Of a stretch of 64,000 nt of DNA, positions 26,967-36,668 are shown one piece after another; the first letter of the stretch is position 1, and each line of letters starts with the position of its first letter. A program made the position numbers and the translations under genes. Origin of the DNA: Vibrio barjaei (lineage in GTDB: Bacteria > Pseudomonadota > Gammaproteobacteria > Enterobacterales > Vibrionaceae); assembly GCF_001639065.2 (NCBI RefSeq), contig NZ_LQXO02000013.1:222197-286196 (forward strand), given 5' to 3'. The notes beneath the pieces are model-generated. The model saw only the letters and a program-made list of their open reading frames with translations, was not told the DNA's origin and searched no databases.

Positions 26967-27782
26967 ATGCGTGTACACATTTCTTTTCTAACGGCGGCTA
27001 CGGTAGCTGTTTGTTCTTTTTCTTCTTTTGCAAACCAAAATTCTGATACTGAAATCCAAGATATGTCTGACCCTTTAGCGGTTTATACTCAAGCGGGTGC
27101 TGGGACATCGGACAAAGGTTTAAACATCAAAGTCGGGCGCACATACGACACAGGTAACCCTGATACCATGGCGATGAACATCATCGAAGTGAAGGGAATA
27201 GCTGGAGAATATCTCGGTTGGTCTGGAACGGGTAGTCGTGATAATTCAATTGATAGCGTTCGTTTTCGAAACTTTAGTGTGGACACCACCAATGGTCGCG
27301 GTAGTCAACTTGATCTGAACTATAACGTGGAGCAAGAAAGTTTGAATGCATCCTATAGTTTTATTCAAGCATTGCCAAAATGGGGCAACCTTAACCTCTA
27401 TCCACTTGCAGGATTGGGTGTCAATGTGCGTAATGGGGATTTTCCTAGTTGCATCGATGCTAACAGCGATTGTCAAACCGAACCACGAGATAATGGTTAC
27501 ACAGTTCCAGGGACATACGCAGTAGTGGGGGCTTATACGAAATATGCGGTTACGGATAAGCTATGGCTTAACTACAATCCGATGTGGTTAACGACTCTAT
27601 CTGGTTCTAAATCTTATGTCGACAATGCATACGGCGTAGGAATGAGTTCTATCTTTACGAATGAATTTGCGGTGTCTTATCAGTTTACGCCTCGCTTTAA
27701 CGTGCGTTATTTTGCAAACTGGACGCAAGAACAAAGCTATTTTGAAGGCGACCAGAGGGTAGAGTTTAATTACCAGTTCTAG
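26967..27782 (+). CDS. Outer-membrane beta-barrel protein
   Basis: A 271-residue exported protein. It has a signal peptide ending near SFA at residue 22, then repeated amphipathic strands with glycine and tyrosine (YLGWSGTG, NLNLYPLAGLGVNV, GTYAVVGAYTKYAV, FNVRYFANWTQEQSYF) and a C-terminal phenylalanine (EFNYQF) typical of barrels inserted by the BAM machinery. Two cysteines (SCIDANSDCQTE) sit close together in what is probably an extracellular loop, likely a disulphide. The family is not recognised beyond outer-membrane barrel. It is transcribed alone between two terminators. Confidence 0.7.
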   Translation: MRVHISFLTAATVAVCSFSSFANQNSDTEIQDMSDPLAVYTQAGAGTSDKGLNIKVGRTYDTGNPDTMAMNIIEVKGIAGEYLGWSGTGSRDNSIDSVRFRNFSVDTTNGRGSQLDLNYNVEQESLNASYSFIQALPKWGNLNLYPLAGLGVNVRNGDFPSCIDANSDCQTEPRDNGYTVPGTYAVVGAYTKYAVTDKLWLNYNPMWLTTLSGSKSYVDNAYGVGMSSIFTNEFAVSYQFTPRFNVRYFANWTQEQSYFEGDQRVEFNYQF

Positions 27783-27850
27783 TGTTGTTCTGAAGATATT
27801 GAGCGGTAAGACTGTTCGAAGGGGTGAAGAGGGAATAATAGGTTCACTGT

Positions 27851-27884
27851 AAGATATTCATTCCTTCGAATATCTTTGCGTTTT
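27851..27884 (+). terminator. Terminator after outer-membrane protein gene
   Basis: AAGATATTC (27851-27859), loop of eight, GAATATCTT (27868-27876), then TGCGTTTT. Lies between convergent genes. Confidence 0.75.
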
Positions 27885-27900
27885 AACTAATAGGGTCAAA

Positions 27901-28584
27901 TTAGAATGGGAAAACAACGCCCACTTTGCCGTAGGTATTGCGAGTGTCAGTGCCAAATTTGCCCTCATTACCTACTTCTACATATGGGATCATATTGTCG
28001 ATAGCGGTAAATGTGGCACGAAGCTCTAGGTTGTAGATAGAGTCTTTGTTCTTGTCGCCAACAGTAATTGCTTCTTTCTTATTCTGTTTTTGACCAACCA
28101 CTTTGGCATTCAGGTACACACGTTCAGTAACTTGCTTACCAGCTGCCAGATCAAAGCGATAGATATCTCCACGTGGAGCGAGCGTATTAGAGTTTAAGTC
28201 GGTGTCTTTACGCAAACGCAATGAGGTATCGAATAGTTCCGCCACGTTACCACCAACGGTAATGCCAAATTTATTTTGGTCGTTAGCTGGTTGTTGACGA
28301 CTCTTCTTATCAACGAACTCATATTCGCCTTTTAGCCAGATGTTACCAAAATCATGGGTGTAGTTAAGGTTGTACTCATTTTCAAAGTTTGCTTTGCGCT
28401 TAGCCGAAGCACCGAAACCTTCGTAACCGATGAACGCTTTGATACCAGATCCATTGTCTGCTTTATATTCGGCTGCACCATCTACGAACTTAGCATCTAG
28501 TTCCACACCACCCGTTACACCTTCTGCCATAGCATTAGTTGTAAATACTGAAGTTAACGCTAGAACGATTGCTGTCTTTTTCAT
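27901..28584 (-). CDS. KdgM/NanC-family oligosaccharide porin
   Basis: A 227-residue outer-membrane channel with a signal peptide ending at NAMA (residue 20), a 12-strand-like pattern and the C-terminus KVGVVFPF. The arrangement GVELDAKFVDG, NLNYTHDFGNIWLKGEYEF, LELRATFTAIDNMIPYVEVGNEG matches the family of KdgM (oligogalacturonate) and NanC (sialic acid) porins, which line their pore with basic residues for acidic sugars. It could serve sialic acid uptake given the nan cluster 10 kb away, but it is not linked to that cluster. Another acidic oligosaccharide, for example from pectin or alginate, is equally possible. Confidence 0.7.
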   Translation of the reverse strand: MKKTAIVLALTSVFTTNAMAEGVTGGVELDAKFVDGAAEYKADNGSGIKAFIGYEGFGASAKRKANFENEYNLNYTHDFGNIWLKGEYEFVDKKSRQQPANDQNKFGITVGGNVAELFDTSLRLRKDTDLNSNTLAPRGDIYRFDLAAGKQVTERVYLNAKVVGQKQNKKEAITVGDKNKDSIYNLELRATFTAIDNMIPYVEVGNEGKFGTDTRNTYGKVGVVFPF

Positions 28585-28767
28585 TTTAATTGCCTTTTAT
28601 TGATACTCTTCTTGTTGAGAGCGATGCAAAAGATAATGAAAAGTTCCAATAGGAGGTAGTTGGTTTGTATGCATTATTCGAATAGGTTGTTTTGCTATTA
28701 CCGTGCCTAGGTCAAGGTACTAGCAAGGAAGAATAATACGGATAGGTATCTGGTCAAATATAAAAAA

Positions 28768-28789
28768 ACACCCCACATAAGTGAGGTGT
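28768..28789 (-). terminator. Terminator of the HlyD operon
   Basis: ACACCCCAC (28768-28776), loop ATAA, GTGAGGTGT (28781-28789), one mismatch. On the minus strand it is followed by seven T, so it ends transcription of the operon 28860-30530. Confidence 0.85.
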
Positions 28790-28859
28790 ATTAGGCCCAA
28801 TTTTCCTTACCAGTTCCAATCAGAGTTCCAACTATGCGCGGACCTTAAGAGGGTTAACA

Positions 28860-29891
28860 TTAAATCGCACTTAGATAAGCTTTAAGTGCTTTCAGTCGTA
28901 CCGTGGCACCACCGATAATGTCCATAAAACCAAGTGCCTGAGATGGTTTGCTTGCTGATATCCAGCCTGAACCTGTGGCGCCAAGTGGTACGTCGTAGCC
29001 TTCCGGTTCATTAAATTCAATAACAACAGTACGACCATGTGCACTGGTGTTGTTTCCTACGTGCTGGCGGACTTGTTGCGTGTTACCGCGAGCAGATACG
29101 GTCGCTTCACCTGTATTGGTTGTAATACTGTGTACTCGACCGCGGAACACTTCACCTGGGTGAGAATTAACGTAAAACTCGGCGAACTGACCTTCCTTTA
29201 TATGTCGGAAAGTTTGGTCACTTACTCGCATTTCGACGAATTTCTTCTCGATGTTATAGAGATACAAGTTGCCAGTTCGAGAGCCTTTGGCAATATTAAT
29301 CACACCTACCACACCATCAAAAGGTGCTCTGATCTGGTTGCGGTCGTTTAACCATTGCTTTTGGTTGATTTGAGCTTGAATACCATCAACATCGGAGCGA
29401 GCCGCCATTAGGTCTGCATTCCCTTGTTGTATTTTGGTATGCAGCTCATCTCTTTCTTGTTCAGAGCTAAATTCATCTAGGTTGATTAAGCGTTGATGGT
29501 TCTTAACATCAATCGCAATCTGCTCTTCTATGCTGATAATTCGATGTTCAGCGGCAATAAGGCTAGAGTGCAGGCTCTTCAATTCTTCATCTGTGTCTTC
29601 TGACTCTAGCGTGTAGAGTAGTTCACCTTTCTTCACTCGTTGGTTATGAGTGACATAGATATCTTTCACCTGTTGACCAAATAATGGACTCAAGACTGCA
29701 TGTGGCGCTTTTACAGTGGTACTGTCTGTTAAATCTGCTGGCGACCAAAACCGGTGAGCCGTAAACAGCATAAATGCTAAAAAGGTACCAAAGCCGACGC
29801 TAATCACAGCATTACGGAGGGTCCACTTGATGACGCCTAATTTCACTAGCAGCCAAACAATTAGCACATAGGGAAGCATGATTTCTTTCAT
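28860..29891 (-). CDS. HlyD-family membrane fusion protein
   Basis: A 343-residue periplasmic adaptor anchored by one N-terminal membrane segment (about residues 25-45). An HlyD/biotinyl-lipoyl half (VLSPLFGQQVKDIYVTHNQRVKKGELLY) is followed by a long coiled coil (residues about 100-180). The second lipoyl half is IRAPFDGVVGVINIAKGSRTG, and the beta-barrel domain contains VEMRVSDQTFRHIKEGQ. It resembles E. coli YibH and the EmrA group. No pump gene is adjacent. Its ATG overlaps the stop of the preceding 153-residue membrane protein, so the two are made together. Confidence 0.85.
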   Translation of the reverse strand: MKEIMLPYVLIVWLLVKLGVIKWTLRNAVISVGFGTFLAFMLFTAHRFWSPADLTDSTTVKAPHAVLSPLFGQQVKDIYVTHNQRVKKGELLYTLESEDTDEELKSLHSSLIAAEHRIISIEEQIAIDVKNHQRLINLDEFSSEQERDELHTKIQQGNADLMAARSDVDGIQAQINQKQWLNDRNQIRAPFDGVVGVINIAKGSRTGNLYLYNIEKKFVEMRVSDQTFRHIKEGQFAEFYVNSHPGEVFRGRVHSITTNTGEATVSARGNTQQVRQHVGNNTSAHGRTVVIEFNEPEGYDVPLGATGSGWISASKPSQALGFMDIIGGATVRLKALKAYLSAI

Positions 29892-30349
29892 GACGATTGC
29901 TCCTCTTTTCTATCGCCGTGGATACCGGTATGAATGACCTTACTCAGTGCGGATGCTAGGGCTTCCCAGTTAGTGAAGGCAATAATTACCGCTAATACCC
30001 ACCATAATTTATCGATAAACAACCCGCAAAGTGACAGTGCAAATACTAGATTTGCATGAGCGCTCTTCATGTATTGACTGCGGTGAACAGCGACTTCGTG
30101 CAACTGCCATAACAGGTACAAAACGTAAACGATGATAGATATGGTGATAACGAAAATAATACCCATAAAGAGCTCTGAGTTGAGAAGCCCTAAGATGGTT
30201 GGCATACCATCGCTGAAATAGCTTTCTGGGAGGTCTTTGCCATGCACTTGTGATAGCAATGAAAAGAAATAACTTAGTGATAAAAAACCACTGACTATTA
30301 ATATCCACTTGGTTAGAAGTCGAAGTACTGCTGTTAGCTTGTTTTTCAT
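29888..30349 (-). CDS. Small inner-membrane protein cotranscribed with HlyD adaptor
   Basis: A 153-residue protein with three or four hydrophobic segments (about residues 14-32, 58-80, 98-125). It overlaps the HlyD start by 4 bases. A short membrane protein next to a YibH-like adaptor is a common arrangement (YibI-YibH in E. coli), though this protein does not visibly match YibI. Its likely role is as membrane partner of the adaptor, which lacks a normal pump in this locus. A small exported protein gene ends 7 bases upstream. Confidence 0.75.
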   Translation of the reverse strand: MKNKLTAVLRLLTKWILIVSGFLSLSYFFSLLSQVHGKDLPESYFSDGMPTILGLLNSELFMGIIFVITISIIVYVLYLLWQLHEVAVHRSQYMKSAHANLVFALSLCGLFIDKLWWVLAVIIAFTNWEALASALSKVIHTGIHGDRKEEQSS

Positions 30350-30356
30350 GGTTTGA

Positions 30357-30530
30357 TTACTCGTTCGGCTTTGCGATATCGTGATATGGTTTCAGATATG
30401 TACCGCGGAGGTGTGAAGGAACTTCCTGAGGACCAAGTTTAAGCCTATCGGATGATCGGCGTTCACCTGCAAATGCCAGCGTTGGGACGGCACTGGTAAC
30501 CAGTAATGAGTGTTTCAATAGTCTGAACAT
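30357..30530 (-). CDS. Small exported protein, 57 residues, first gene of HlyD operon
   Basis: ATG 30530 to TAA 30357 encodes 57 residues. The N-terminus MFRLLKHSLLVTSAVPTLAFA is a signal peptide with a good cleavage site after residue 21. The mature part of 36 residues is basic and polar (GERRSSDRLKLGPQEVPSHL, ending KPNE). AAGG lies 8 bases upstream of the start. The stop is 7 bases before the next gene, so a three-gene operon with the membrane protein and HlyD adaptor is likely. No family recognised. The combination of signal peptide, ribosome-binding site and tight spacing supports it being real. Confidence 0.6.
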   Translation of the reverse strand: MFRLLKHSLLVTSAVPTLAFAGERRSSDRLKLGPQEVPSHLRGTYLKPYHDIAKPNE

Positions 30531-31164
30531 GTCATTGCCTTGTTTCAGGCTATCCTTAGCGTTGTTGGATTGAAATTAACTTAGGTATTGGAGCAATATC
30601 ACTGCTCATACCTATCGCTTTTTTGTAATAAGGACCGTACGACGCGAGATTTATGAGTGCTATTCTGCCTCTTAATTATTGTCGTACGGCCTGTCAGTTA
30701 TGTTGAGCGTCTGACTTTTCTGATTCGTTCTTTCATAGGCTGAATCGCTATTAGTGCTCAATATCGATTAATTAGGTAGTGTCGCCAAATCTTGTATAGA
30801 TAGGCCTTATACTCCATCAATATTCGTCGGTATAAGCGTTCAGCTTGAATATGTAAGGGGATATTTTATCTGGCTTGATCACACCAATACACTAAGTGAA
30901 CTATAATTCAGATATCACTTTCATTAATGTATTGAGCATTAAGCTCGTGTTAATCCAGTACCCAAGCGTGGGTGTCTAGGTTCGTATACTCAAAATGAGT
31001 GGATGTGAAATCGCCAATGTGATTATTTGTTCATCAAACGAACTGGTTTTATTGATTTTATCTATTGAAACGCTATACAAGTAAAAAATCGTCAGTTAAC
31101 ATTTCGGCATCCGCTAAAATAGCGGTAATAAATAGATGCTTCATTTAGTGATGCATTTATCGAT
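30531..31164. other. 634-base intergenic region before tRNA-Leu
   Basis: No protein gene was found. The left side should hold the promoter of the minus-strand HlyD operon. It also contains a plus-strand terminator-like hairpin (30583-30624) with no gene in front of it and a 9-base inverted repeat CCGTACGAC (30635-30643) / GTCGTACGG (30681-30689). The right side is AT-rich and supplies the promoter for the tRNA. Several half-matching repeats (ACCC/GGGT near 30961-30976) look incidental. Confidence 0.5.
30583..30624 (+). terminator. Orphan terminator-like hairpin
   Basis: AGGTAT, TG bulge, GAGCA (30583-30595) pairs with TGCTC, ATACCT (30603-30613), and six T follow at 30619-30624. No plus-strand gene precedes it, since everything from 27901 to 30530 reads the other way. 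It may end a small RNA transcribed across the HlyD operon leader. Confidence 0.45.
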
Positions 31165-31248
31165 GCCGAGATGGTGAAATTGGTAGACACGCTAGCATGA
31201 GGTGCTAGTGCCTTTGGTGTGAGGGTTCGAGTCCCTCTCTCGGCACCA
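31165..31248 (+). tRNA. tRNA-Leu (anticodon GAG)
   Basis: An 84-base tRNA including an encoded CCA end. Acceptor GCCGAGA pairs with TCTCGGC, followed by ACCA. The anticodon stem CTAGC/GCTAG holds the loop ATGAGGT, giving anticodon GAG. The T-arm is GAGGG-TTCGAGT-CCCTC. A variable arm of the long, class II type is present, as expected for leucine. It reads CUC and CUU codons. No repeat of the tRNA 3' end was seen nearby, so there is no sign of an integrated element. Confidence 0.95.
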
Positions 31249-31277
31249 TTCCCTTTCTTTAATACCAACAGACTACA

Positions 31278-31910
31278 ATGCAGAACAAAGGATCCAGTTC
31301 AAAGCAAATGAGTACGTCTAACTCGGTATCAATTCAGTTATTGACCGAGGTGTCTTTGCACGCCTTGTTACATCTAGAATTCAAGAAGTTAGAGTCCAAA
31401 TCCCAATTATTCGATCTTGCCAAGAAAAACGATTTACTGGTTCGATGGTTAAAACCGAAGCTAAAAAGTAACAAGTACAAAGCGATTAGAAAGCAATTAA
31501 AAGCCATGAGCTTGCAAGCAAAGAAATCGCAAGTGGATTTAGAAGATGTTTTATTGCGAGGGGTTGAAGCTAAACCTGACGTTTCGCAGCCACATTTAGA
31601 TAGCTATCTACTATTAATTCGTGAGTTGGAAAAGAAATTAGGTACCACAGTACTGTTATCGAGTCCTGAGAAAGTGGATCTCAATCATGATGAGAATGGT
31701 TGTTTGCTGTGCGTGTTATCGACGGACCTAAACGCACATTTCGGTGCGCGTAACCAACTGTTATCAGGAATATCGATTTTATTTAGAGGAACGGTACGTG
31801 AAAAGCATCTGTTCCTCAAAACGATATATGCCAATGATATCTTTAGCTACCAGATACAATACGAAGACGACAACTTTGTGAGAATTACGCTCGAACTTGA
31901 TAAGTCGTAG
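31278..31910 (+). CDS. DUF2913-like protein
   Basis: A 210-residue soluble protein, 29 bases after the tRNA. The pattern LLTEVSLHALLHLEFKK, KNDLLVRWLKPKLKSNKYKAIRKQLK and LDSYLLLIRELEKKLG recalls the DUF2913 family found in Vibrio and relatives, whose function is unknown. It is basic and lysine-rich in the first half, with no signal peptide or membrane segment. ATG 31278 is used, although ATG 31308 is also possible since neither has a strong ribosome-binding site. A strong bidirectional terminator follows. Family assignment is from memory of the pattern. Confidence 0.6.
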   Translation: MQNKGSSSKQMSTSNSVSIQLLTEVSLHALLHLEFKKLESKSQLFDLAKKNDLLVRWLKPKLKSNKYKAIRKQLKAMSLQAKKSQVDLEDVLLRGVEAKPDVSQPHLDSYLLLIRELEKKLGTTVLLSSPEKVDLNHDENGCLLCVLSTDLNAHFGARNQLLSGISILFRGTVREKHLFLKTIYANDIFSYQIQYEDDNFVRITLELDKS

Positions 31911-31930
31911 TCTCTTTTAAGAAATAATAA

Positions 31931-31956
31931 AAAAGCCTGATAAATCAGGCTTTTTT
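31931..31956. terminator. Bidirectional terminator
   Basis: GCCTGA (31935-31940), loop TAAA, TCAGGC (31945-31950), with four or more A before and six T after. It separates the convergent DUF2913-like and RND genes. Confidence 0.9.
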
Positions 31957-31966
31957 ATTGGGTTCG

Positions 31967-34900
31967 TTAAGAACTACGTCCTTTTACTTTCTCCCGAAGT
32001 GATTGCAACATTACGTAGAACACTGGAACGAGACAGGTACCTACAATTGTTGCCGCAATCATACCGCCCATAACCGCATAACCTAGTGAGACACGACTTG
32101 CAGCACCTGCACCGGTTGCGATGACCAGTGGGATTACTCCCAAGATGAACGAGAAGGCTGTCATCAAGACTGCACGGAAACGCAGTCGCGCGGCCTTTAT
32201 GGCTGAGTCGGTGATACTCATACCGCTTTCCCTGAGTTGTTTGGCGAACTCTACAATCAGGATTGCGTTCTTACAAGCAAGACCGATGAGCAGCACCAAG
32301 CCGATTTGGGTGTATAAGTTAACGTCAGACCCCATTATCCAAATGTAGATAAATGCACCTAGAATAGCGACTGGAACAGCGAGCATAACCGACACTGGAA
32401 TCGTCCAGCTTTCATACTGTGCAACTAAGAATAGATAGGTAAAGATAAGAGCCAAGGTAAAGATGAATGGCGCTAAGTTACCTGCTTTCAACTCTTGGTA
32501 CGTTTGCCCTGACCACTCATAGGTATAGCCGTTCGGGAAAGTTGTATCCGCGATTCGCTTCACAGCATCAATCGCCTGTCCCGAACTGTAGCCGGGTGCT
32601 GGGAATGCGTTGACTTTAACCGCGCTATATAAGTTGAATTGGTTAATGTATTCGGGGCCTAGCTTAGGCTCGACGTTAACCAAGGTATTAAGCGGAACCA
32701 TAACATCGTATTTGTTTCGGATGTAGAAACGAGCGATGTCGCGGTCTGAATCACGAAACTCAGTTTCCGCCTGCATGTTTACACGGAAAACCTTACCAAA
32801 TCGGTTGAAGTCGTTTACATACATAGAACCAAGCATCGTTTGTAATGTAGTGAAAATACTGCTTAGTTCAACGCCTTGTACTTTGGCTTTGTTTCTATCT
32901 ACGTCGACGAATAGTTGTGGTACATCGGCCTGGAACGTGCTAAACGCCGTCGTTAGCTCAGGCTCAGAAGTTGCTTGAATGGACATTGCTCGCATGACAC
33001 CAGCGAGCTCGGCTGGCGTTCTGCCCAAGGTATCTTGTATATAGAACTCTACACCAGAAACCGTACCTACACCCGGTAACGCTGGTAGGGAGAAACCAGC
33101 CGCCGTCGCTTCACTGTATTGCGATAGTGCGGCGTTAGCTCGTTGTACGATCTGCGACTCGACTAAGGATGGATCTTGTCGCTCATCCCAGTGAGAAAGA
33201 ATGACAACCATCAAGCCTGCATTAGACGATACCGCGCCAGAAATAATCGAATAACCACTTGCTGAAATCACATTGGTTACGCCATCCATTTGGTTTAGCT
33301 CGTCTACCATTTGCGTCATAACTTCTTTGGTACGGTTGATGGAAGAGCCATTAGGTAATTGCACATCGACGAAGAACGCTTTTTTATCTTCCGTAGGGAC
33401 AAATCCGGTCGGGAGCGAAGTAGCCAGATAGCCCGTTGCGCCGATCAAGGCGACATAGACGACACCAACGAGCATTAGCTTACGCACCATTCCCGAAACA
33501 AAGTTGGTGTACTTTCCGGTCGCCTTCTCAAACATCACATTGAATTTGGCATGGAATCCTTTTTCATGCGTTTTTGGTGGCTTAAGCAATGAAGCACATA
33601 ACGCAGGGCTAAGTGTTAATGCGTTCACCGAGGAAATTAGAACCGAAATACAGATGGTGATAGAGAACTGCGCGTACATTTGCCCAGTTATACCCGGCAT
33701 AACGGCCGTTGGCGCGAATACCGCTAGTAGCACCAGAGTTGTTGCGATCACAGGTCCCGTCACCTCCTGCATAGATTTGGTTGTGGCATCAACGGCGTTA
33801 AGCCCTTCTTCCTCCATTAAACGAGTGGTGTTTTCTACGACAACGATAGCATCATCTACTACGATACCGATCGCGAGGATTAAGGCGAAGAGCGACACGG
33901 TATTGATGCTCATACCTGTGGCCAGTAAGAATGCAAATGTACCAACTAAAGATACCGGAATGGCGATAGCTGGAACTAAGGTTTGTCGCACGTCCTGCAA
34001 GAAGATGTACACAACGAAGATAACCAGTGCTACGGCAATCAACAGTGTTTCAATCATTTCATCGATGGACGTTTCTACGAACTGAGTGGTGTCGTAGAGA
34101 ACTTTATAGTCCATATCTTCAGGAAATTGCTCGCGCAGGCGGGATAATTCTTCGTGGACACCTTTTGCTACTTCGAGTGCATTTGCGCCACTTGATTGGT
34201 AAATGAAAAGTAGTGCAGATGGTTTGTTATCCAGCATCGCTTCCGCATCGTAACTTGCAGCACCAAGCTCAATACGCGCAATATCACTCATATAAACAGC
34301 GCTACCATCCGGGTTTGAACGGATGATGATTTGTTCAAACTCTTCAGGGTGACTCAAGCGACCTTTGGTGGAAAGGGTGTATTGAAATTGTTGGTCCCGA
34401 GGCACTGGCGCCGCGCCAATACGTCCCGCCGCAACTTGGATATTCTGCTCTTGAATTGAGGCAATGGCCTCTTCTACGGTAACACCTAAACTTGCCATGC
34501 GATCGGGGTTGAGCCAAATACGCATGGAGTAATCCATACCGCCGATAATACTTACTTTAGATACACCGTTAACACGAGCAAGGTTATCCTTAATGTTAAT
34601 GCCCATGTAGTTGTTTAAAAATAGGTTATCTAGACTTCCATCCGGTGATACTAAGTTAAGCATCATCAAGATGTTCGGGTCTTGTTTCTCAACTTTTACC
34701 CCATTTCGTTGAACTTCTTGGGGCAGCCTAGGCATGGCTTGTTGTACCCGGTTCTGGACGTTAACCTGTGCCATATCGACATTGGTCCCCACCTCAAAAG
34801 TAACGTTGAGTGAATAGCTACCGTCGTTTGCGCCCTTGGACTCCATGTAAATCATGTTTTCCACCCCGTTAACTTCGGCCTCGATAACCTTAGAAACGGT

Positions 34901-35080
34901 GTCAGCAACAACCTCAGCACTCGCACCTGGATAGGATGTCGTCACAGAGACCATTGGAGGGGAGATGTTAGGGAATTCTGCTACAGGCAGAGCGGGAATC
35001 GACAACAGACCGGACAAGGTCAGGACTATTGAGATAACGAAGGCAAACTTCGGCCTATGTATAAAAAACTTACTAATCAT
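31967..35080 (-). CDS. RND efflux pump, AcrB-type
   Basis: A 1037-residue HAE1-type RND transporter. It starts [20 protein letters not shown] and has all proton-relay residues: the adjacent aspartates in [13 protein letters not shown], the lysine in [15 protein letters not shown] and the arginine in [12 protein letters not shown]. It pairs with the adaptor gene 10 bases upstream and should export drugs, bile salts or other amphiphiles through a TolC-type channel encoded elsewhere. It is the intact counterpart to the orphan pump at 23063-26113. Substrates cannot be predicted. Vibrio carries many such pumps (Vme/Vex systems), and I cannot assign which. Confidence 0.93.
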   Translation of the reverse strand: MISKFFIHRPKFAFVISIVLTLSGLLSIPALPVAEFPNISPPMVSVTTSYPGASAEVVADTVSKVIEAEVNGVENMIYMESKGANDGSYSLNVTFEVGTNVDMAQVNVQNRVQQAMPRLPQEVQRNGVKVEKQDPNILMMLNLVSPDGSLDNLFLNNYMGINIKDNLARVNGVSKVSIIGGMDYSMRIWLNPDRMASLGVTVEEAIASIQEQNIQVAAGRIGAAPVPRDQQFQYTLSTKGRLSHPEEFEQIIIRSNPDGSAVYMSDIARIELGAASYDAEAMLDNKPSALLFIYQSSGANALEVAKGVHEELSRLREQFPEDMDYKVLYDTTQFVETSIDEMIETLLIAVALVIFVVYIFLQDVRQTLVPAIAIPVSLVGTFAFLLATGMSINTVSLFALILAIGIVVDDAIVVVENTTRLMEEEGLNAVDATTKSMQEVTGPVIATTLVLLAVFAPTAVMPGITGQMYAQFSITICISVLISSVNALTLSPALCASLLKPPKTHEKGFHAKFNVMFEKATGKYTNFVSGMVRKLMLVGVVYVALIGATGYLATSLPTGFVPTEDKKAFFVDVQLPNGSSINRTKEVMTQMVDELNQMDGVTNVISASGYSIISGAVSSNAGLMVVILSHWDERQDPSLVESQIVQRANAALSQYSEATAAGFSLPALPGVGTVSGVEFYIQDTLGRTPAELAGVMRAMSIQATSEPELTTAFSTFQADVPQLFVDVDRNKAKVQGVELSSIFTTLQTMLGSMYVNDFNRFGKVFRVNMQAETEFRDSDRDIARFYIRNKYDVMVPLNTLVNVEPKLGPEYINQFNLYSAVKVNAFPAPGYSSGQAIDAVKRIADTTFPNGYTYEWSGQTYQELKAGNLAPFIFTLALIFTYLFLVAQYESWTIPVSVMLAVPVAILGAFIYIWIMGSDVNLYTQIGLVLLIGLACKNAILIVEFAKQLRESGMSITDSAIKAARLRFRAVLMTAFSFILGVIPLVIATGAGAASRVSLGYAVMGGMIAATIVGTCLVPVFYVMLQSLREKVKGRSS

Positions 35081-35089
35081 AACTTGTCC

Positions 35090-36259
35090 TTAAGAGTCGT
35101 TTTCATCGAAAGGCTGTACGGTATCCATTTCGTACTCGACTTCAGCGCCTACACGGGCTTTTTGTAGCCCTTCAGTTATGACCAGTTCACCTTTCTCCAA
35201 GCCTTCTTCCAGCTCCCAGTCAACACCATATCGTTTACCCAAAGTGACGTTTTTACGTTTGACGACTTTTTCTTTATTGACGGTTAATACATAACGACCT
35301 TGCTGGTCTTCTTGCACCGCTCGTTGTGGAATGAGCATAACTTCTTGAACACGTGGAGCTTCGATTATTGCAGTCACGTAAAGTCCGGGAACAATTAGGT
35401 GTTCTGAATTGGCAAACTCGGCACGGACAGCCAGAGTACCGGTAGTGGCGTCGACACGGTTATCGATGAAATCTATCATGCCCGTTTCTTCAAACATAGA
35501 CCCGTCAGGGAATCGCAGTTTGACTGGTAGGTCTTCGATTTTGTATTGGTTTTGAGCGTCACGAGCTGCTTTCTGAGCGTTGATAATGACCTTTTCAGGT
35601 AACTGGAAGTTGACCCAAATCGGTTCCATTTGTACCAAGTTCACCATTTCGGTTTGTTCAGGAATGATCAAATCACCTGAAAACACTTCTGCACGGCCGA
35701 TTCTTCCTGCAAATGGCGCATGGATCTTGGTGTAACCCAGTTCAAGTTTGGCATTGTCTAATTCGGCATTGGCGCTTTGTAGCGCTGCTGCATTTTGCAG
35801 TTTGGCGGATAATAGATTGTCGTAATCCGCTTGGCTGATGTACTTATCTTTAATCAATCCTTCGCCGCGTTTAAAGTTGCGAACTGCCGTGTCATAGGCA
35901 GCACGCGATTGAGCCACAAGTGCTTTGGAGGACTTAAGGGCTGCTTCATACTGCTCTGGGTCAATCTCAAACAACAGTTGCCCTTCTTCGACCATGCTGC
36001 CTTCTTCAAAATAGGTTTTGAGTAAGTTGCCTCTTACCTTTGCTTTAAGTTCGATATCTTGAGTTGCTTCAGTGCGACCAACGAATTCCTCACTTGGTGT
36101 GATTTCTTTCATGGTCACTTCGAGAACTTTTACACTGGGCTTGACGGCAGGAGGGGCTTCGACGGTTTTTTCGCAACCTGAAAGGAGGAGAATAGGTAGC
36201 GCAACGATGAGTCCTTTAGCGATGACACCATCTGCTTTGGGAAAGTAAGACATAGACAA
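35090..36259 (-). CDS. RND periplasmic adaptor lipoprotein, AcrA-type
   Basis: A 389-residue membrane fusion protein. The signal sequence ends in a lipobox (LLLSGC, Cys at about residue 29), so it is lipid-anchored like AcrA. Then come the first lipoyl half (IELKAKVRGNLLKTYFEEGSMVEEGQLLFEIDPEQYEAAL), a helical hairpin, the second lipoyl half (HAPFAGRIGRAEVFSGDLI) and the beta-barrel and membrane-proximal domains. It is first gene of a two-gene operon with the AcrB-type pump. It is divergent from the EmrAB-type pair across a 495-base gap. Confidence 0.93.
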   Translation of the reverse strand: MSMSYFPKADGVIAKGLIVALPILLLSGCEKTVEAPPAVKPSVKVLEVTMKEITPSEEFVGRTEATQDIELKAKVRGNLLKTYFEEGSMVEEGQLLFEIDPEQYEAALKSSKALVAQSRAAYDTAVRNFKRGEGLIKDKYISQADYDNLLSAKLQNAAALQSANAELDNAKLELGYTKIHAPFAGRIGRAEVFSGDLIIPEQTEMVNLVQMEPIWVNFQLPEKVIINAQKAARDAQNQYKIEDLPVKLRFPDGSMFEETGMIDFIDNRVDATTGTLAVRAEFANSEHLIVPGLYVTAIIEAPRVQEVMLIPQRAVQEDQQGRYVLTVNKEKVVKRKNVTLGKRYGVDWELEEGLEKGELVITEGLQKARVGAEVEYEMDTVQPFDENDS

Positions 36260-36401
36260 TCCTTGTTTCTGATAATTATATAAAGTGTTTATTGTTTGAG
36301 TTTAGACCATAAATGACGAATGTCTGTGAAGCATTTAGGAAAATTAATTAATTGAATTAATAGGTTAAGTAGTGTGAACGGAATCTGTTGGTAGTAAGGT
36401 G

Positions 36402-36417
36402 TTTTACAAGTGTAAAA
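36402..36417. promoter_or_regulatory. 16-bp palindrome upstream of adaptor-RND operon
   Basis: TTTTACA, AG, TGTAAAA: perfect 7-base arms, about 143 bases before the adaptor start. Candidate operator for an unknown regulator. Confidence 0.35.
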
Positions 36418-36649
36418 GTGCCTAGCAGTAATGTGGTTGGCGTAGGACGAGCGAGAAGTCATCTGTTGTTTTGATGCGGTCATTGTCCTTTCTAGTTTGT
36501 GTCTCTATGACATCTTCCTAAGTTATGACGTCAAGGCTAGTGAACTATGAGTTAATAGCGGCATTATCTCTAATGAAAACATGATAAAGCCCCATAAATT
36601 CATCAGTTTGGGCTATTTTGATTAATATCAATTGCACACTGTTCAGTGG

Positions 36650-36668
36650 CTTTTGCAATCTGCAAAAG
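36650..36668. promoter_or_regulatory. 19-bp palindrome upstream of EmrAB-type operon
   Basis: CTTTTGCA, ATC, TGCAAAAG: perfect 8-base arms, 86 bases before the start at 36755. The position suits an operator overlapping or near the promoter. Confidence 0.4.

Noticed and set aside
31165..31910. Integrated element at tRNA-Leu
   Set aside because: No integrase, no repeated tRNA 3' end and no compositional change downstream.
33504..34085. 193-codon plus-strand frame inside the RND pump gene
   Set aside because: Lies wholly opposite a well-supported gene, with no domain or ribosome-binding site; a shadow of the pump's codon pattern.
36289..36483. 64-codon minus-strand frame in the efflux promoter region
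   Set aside because: No ribosome-binding site, low-complexity composition and no motif; treated as noncoding.
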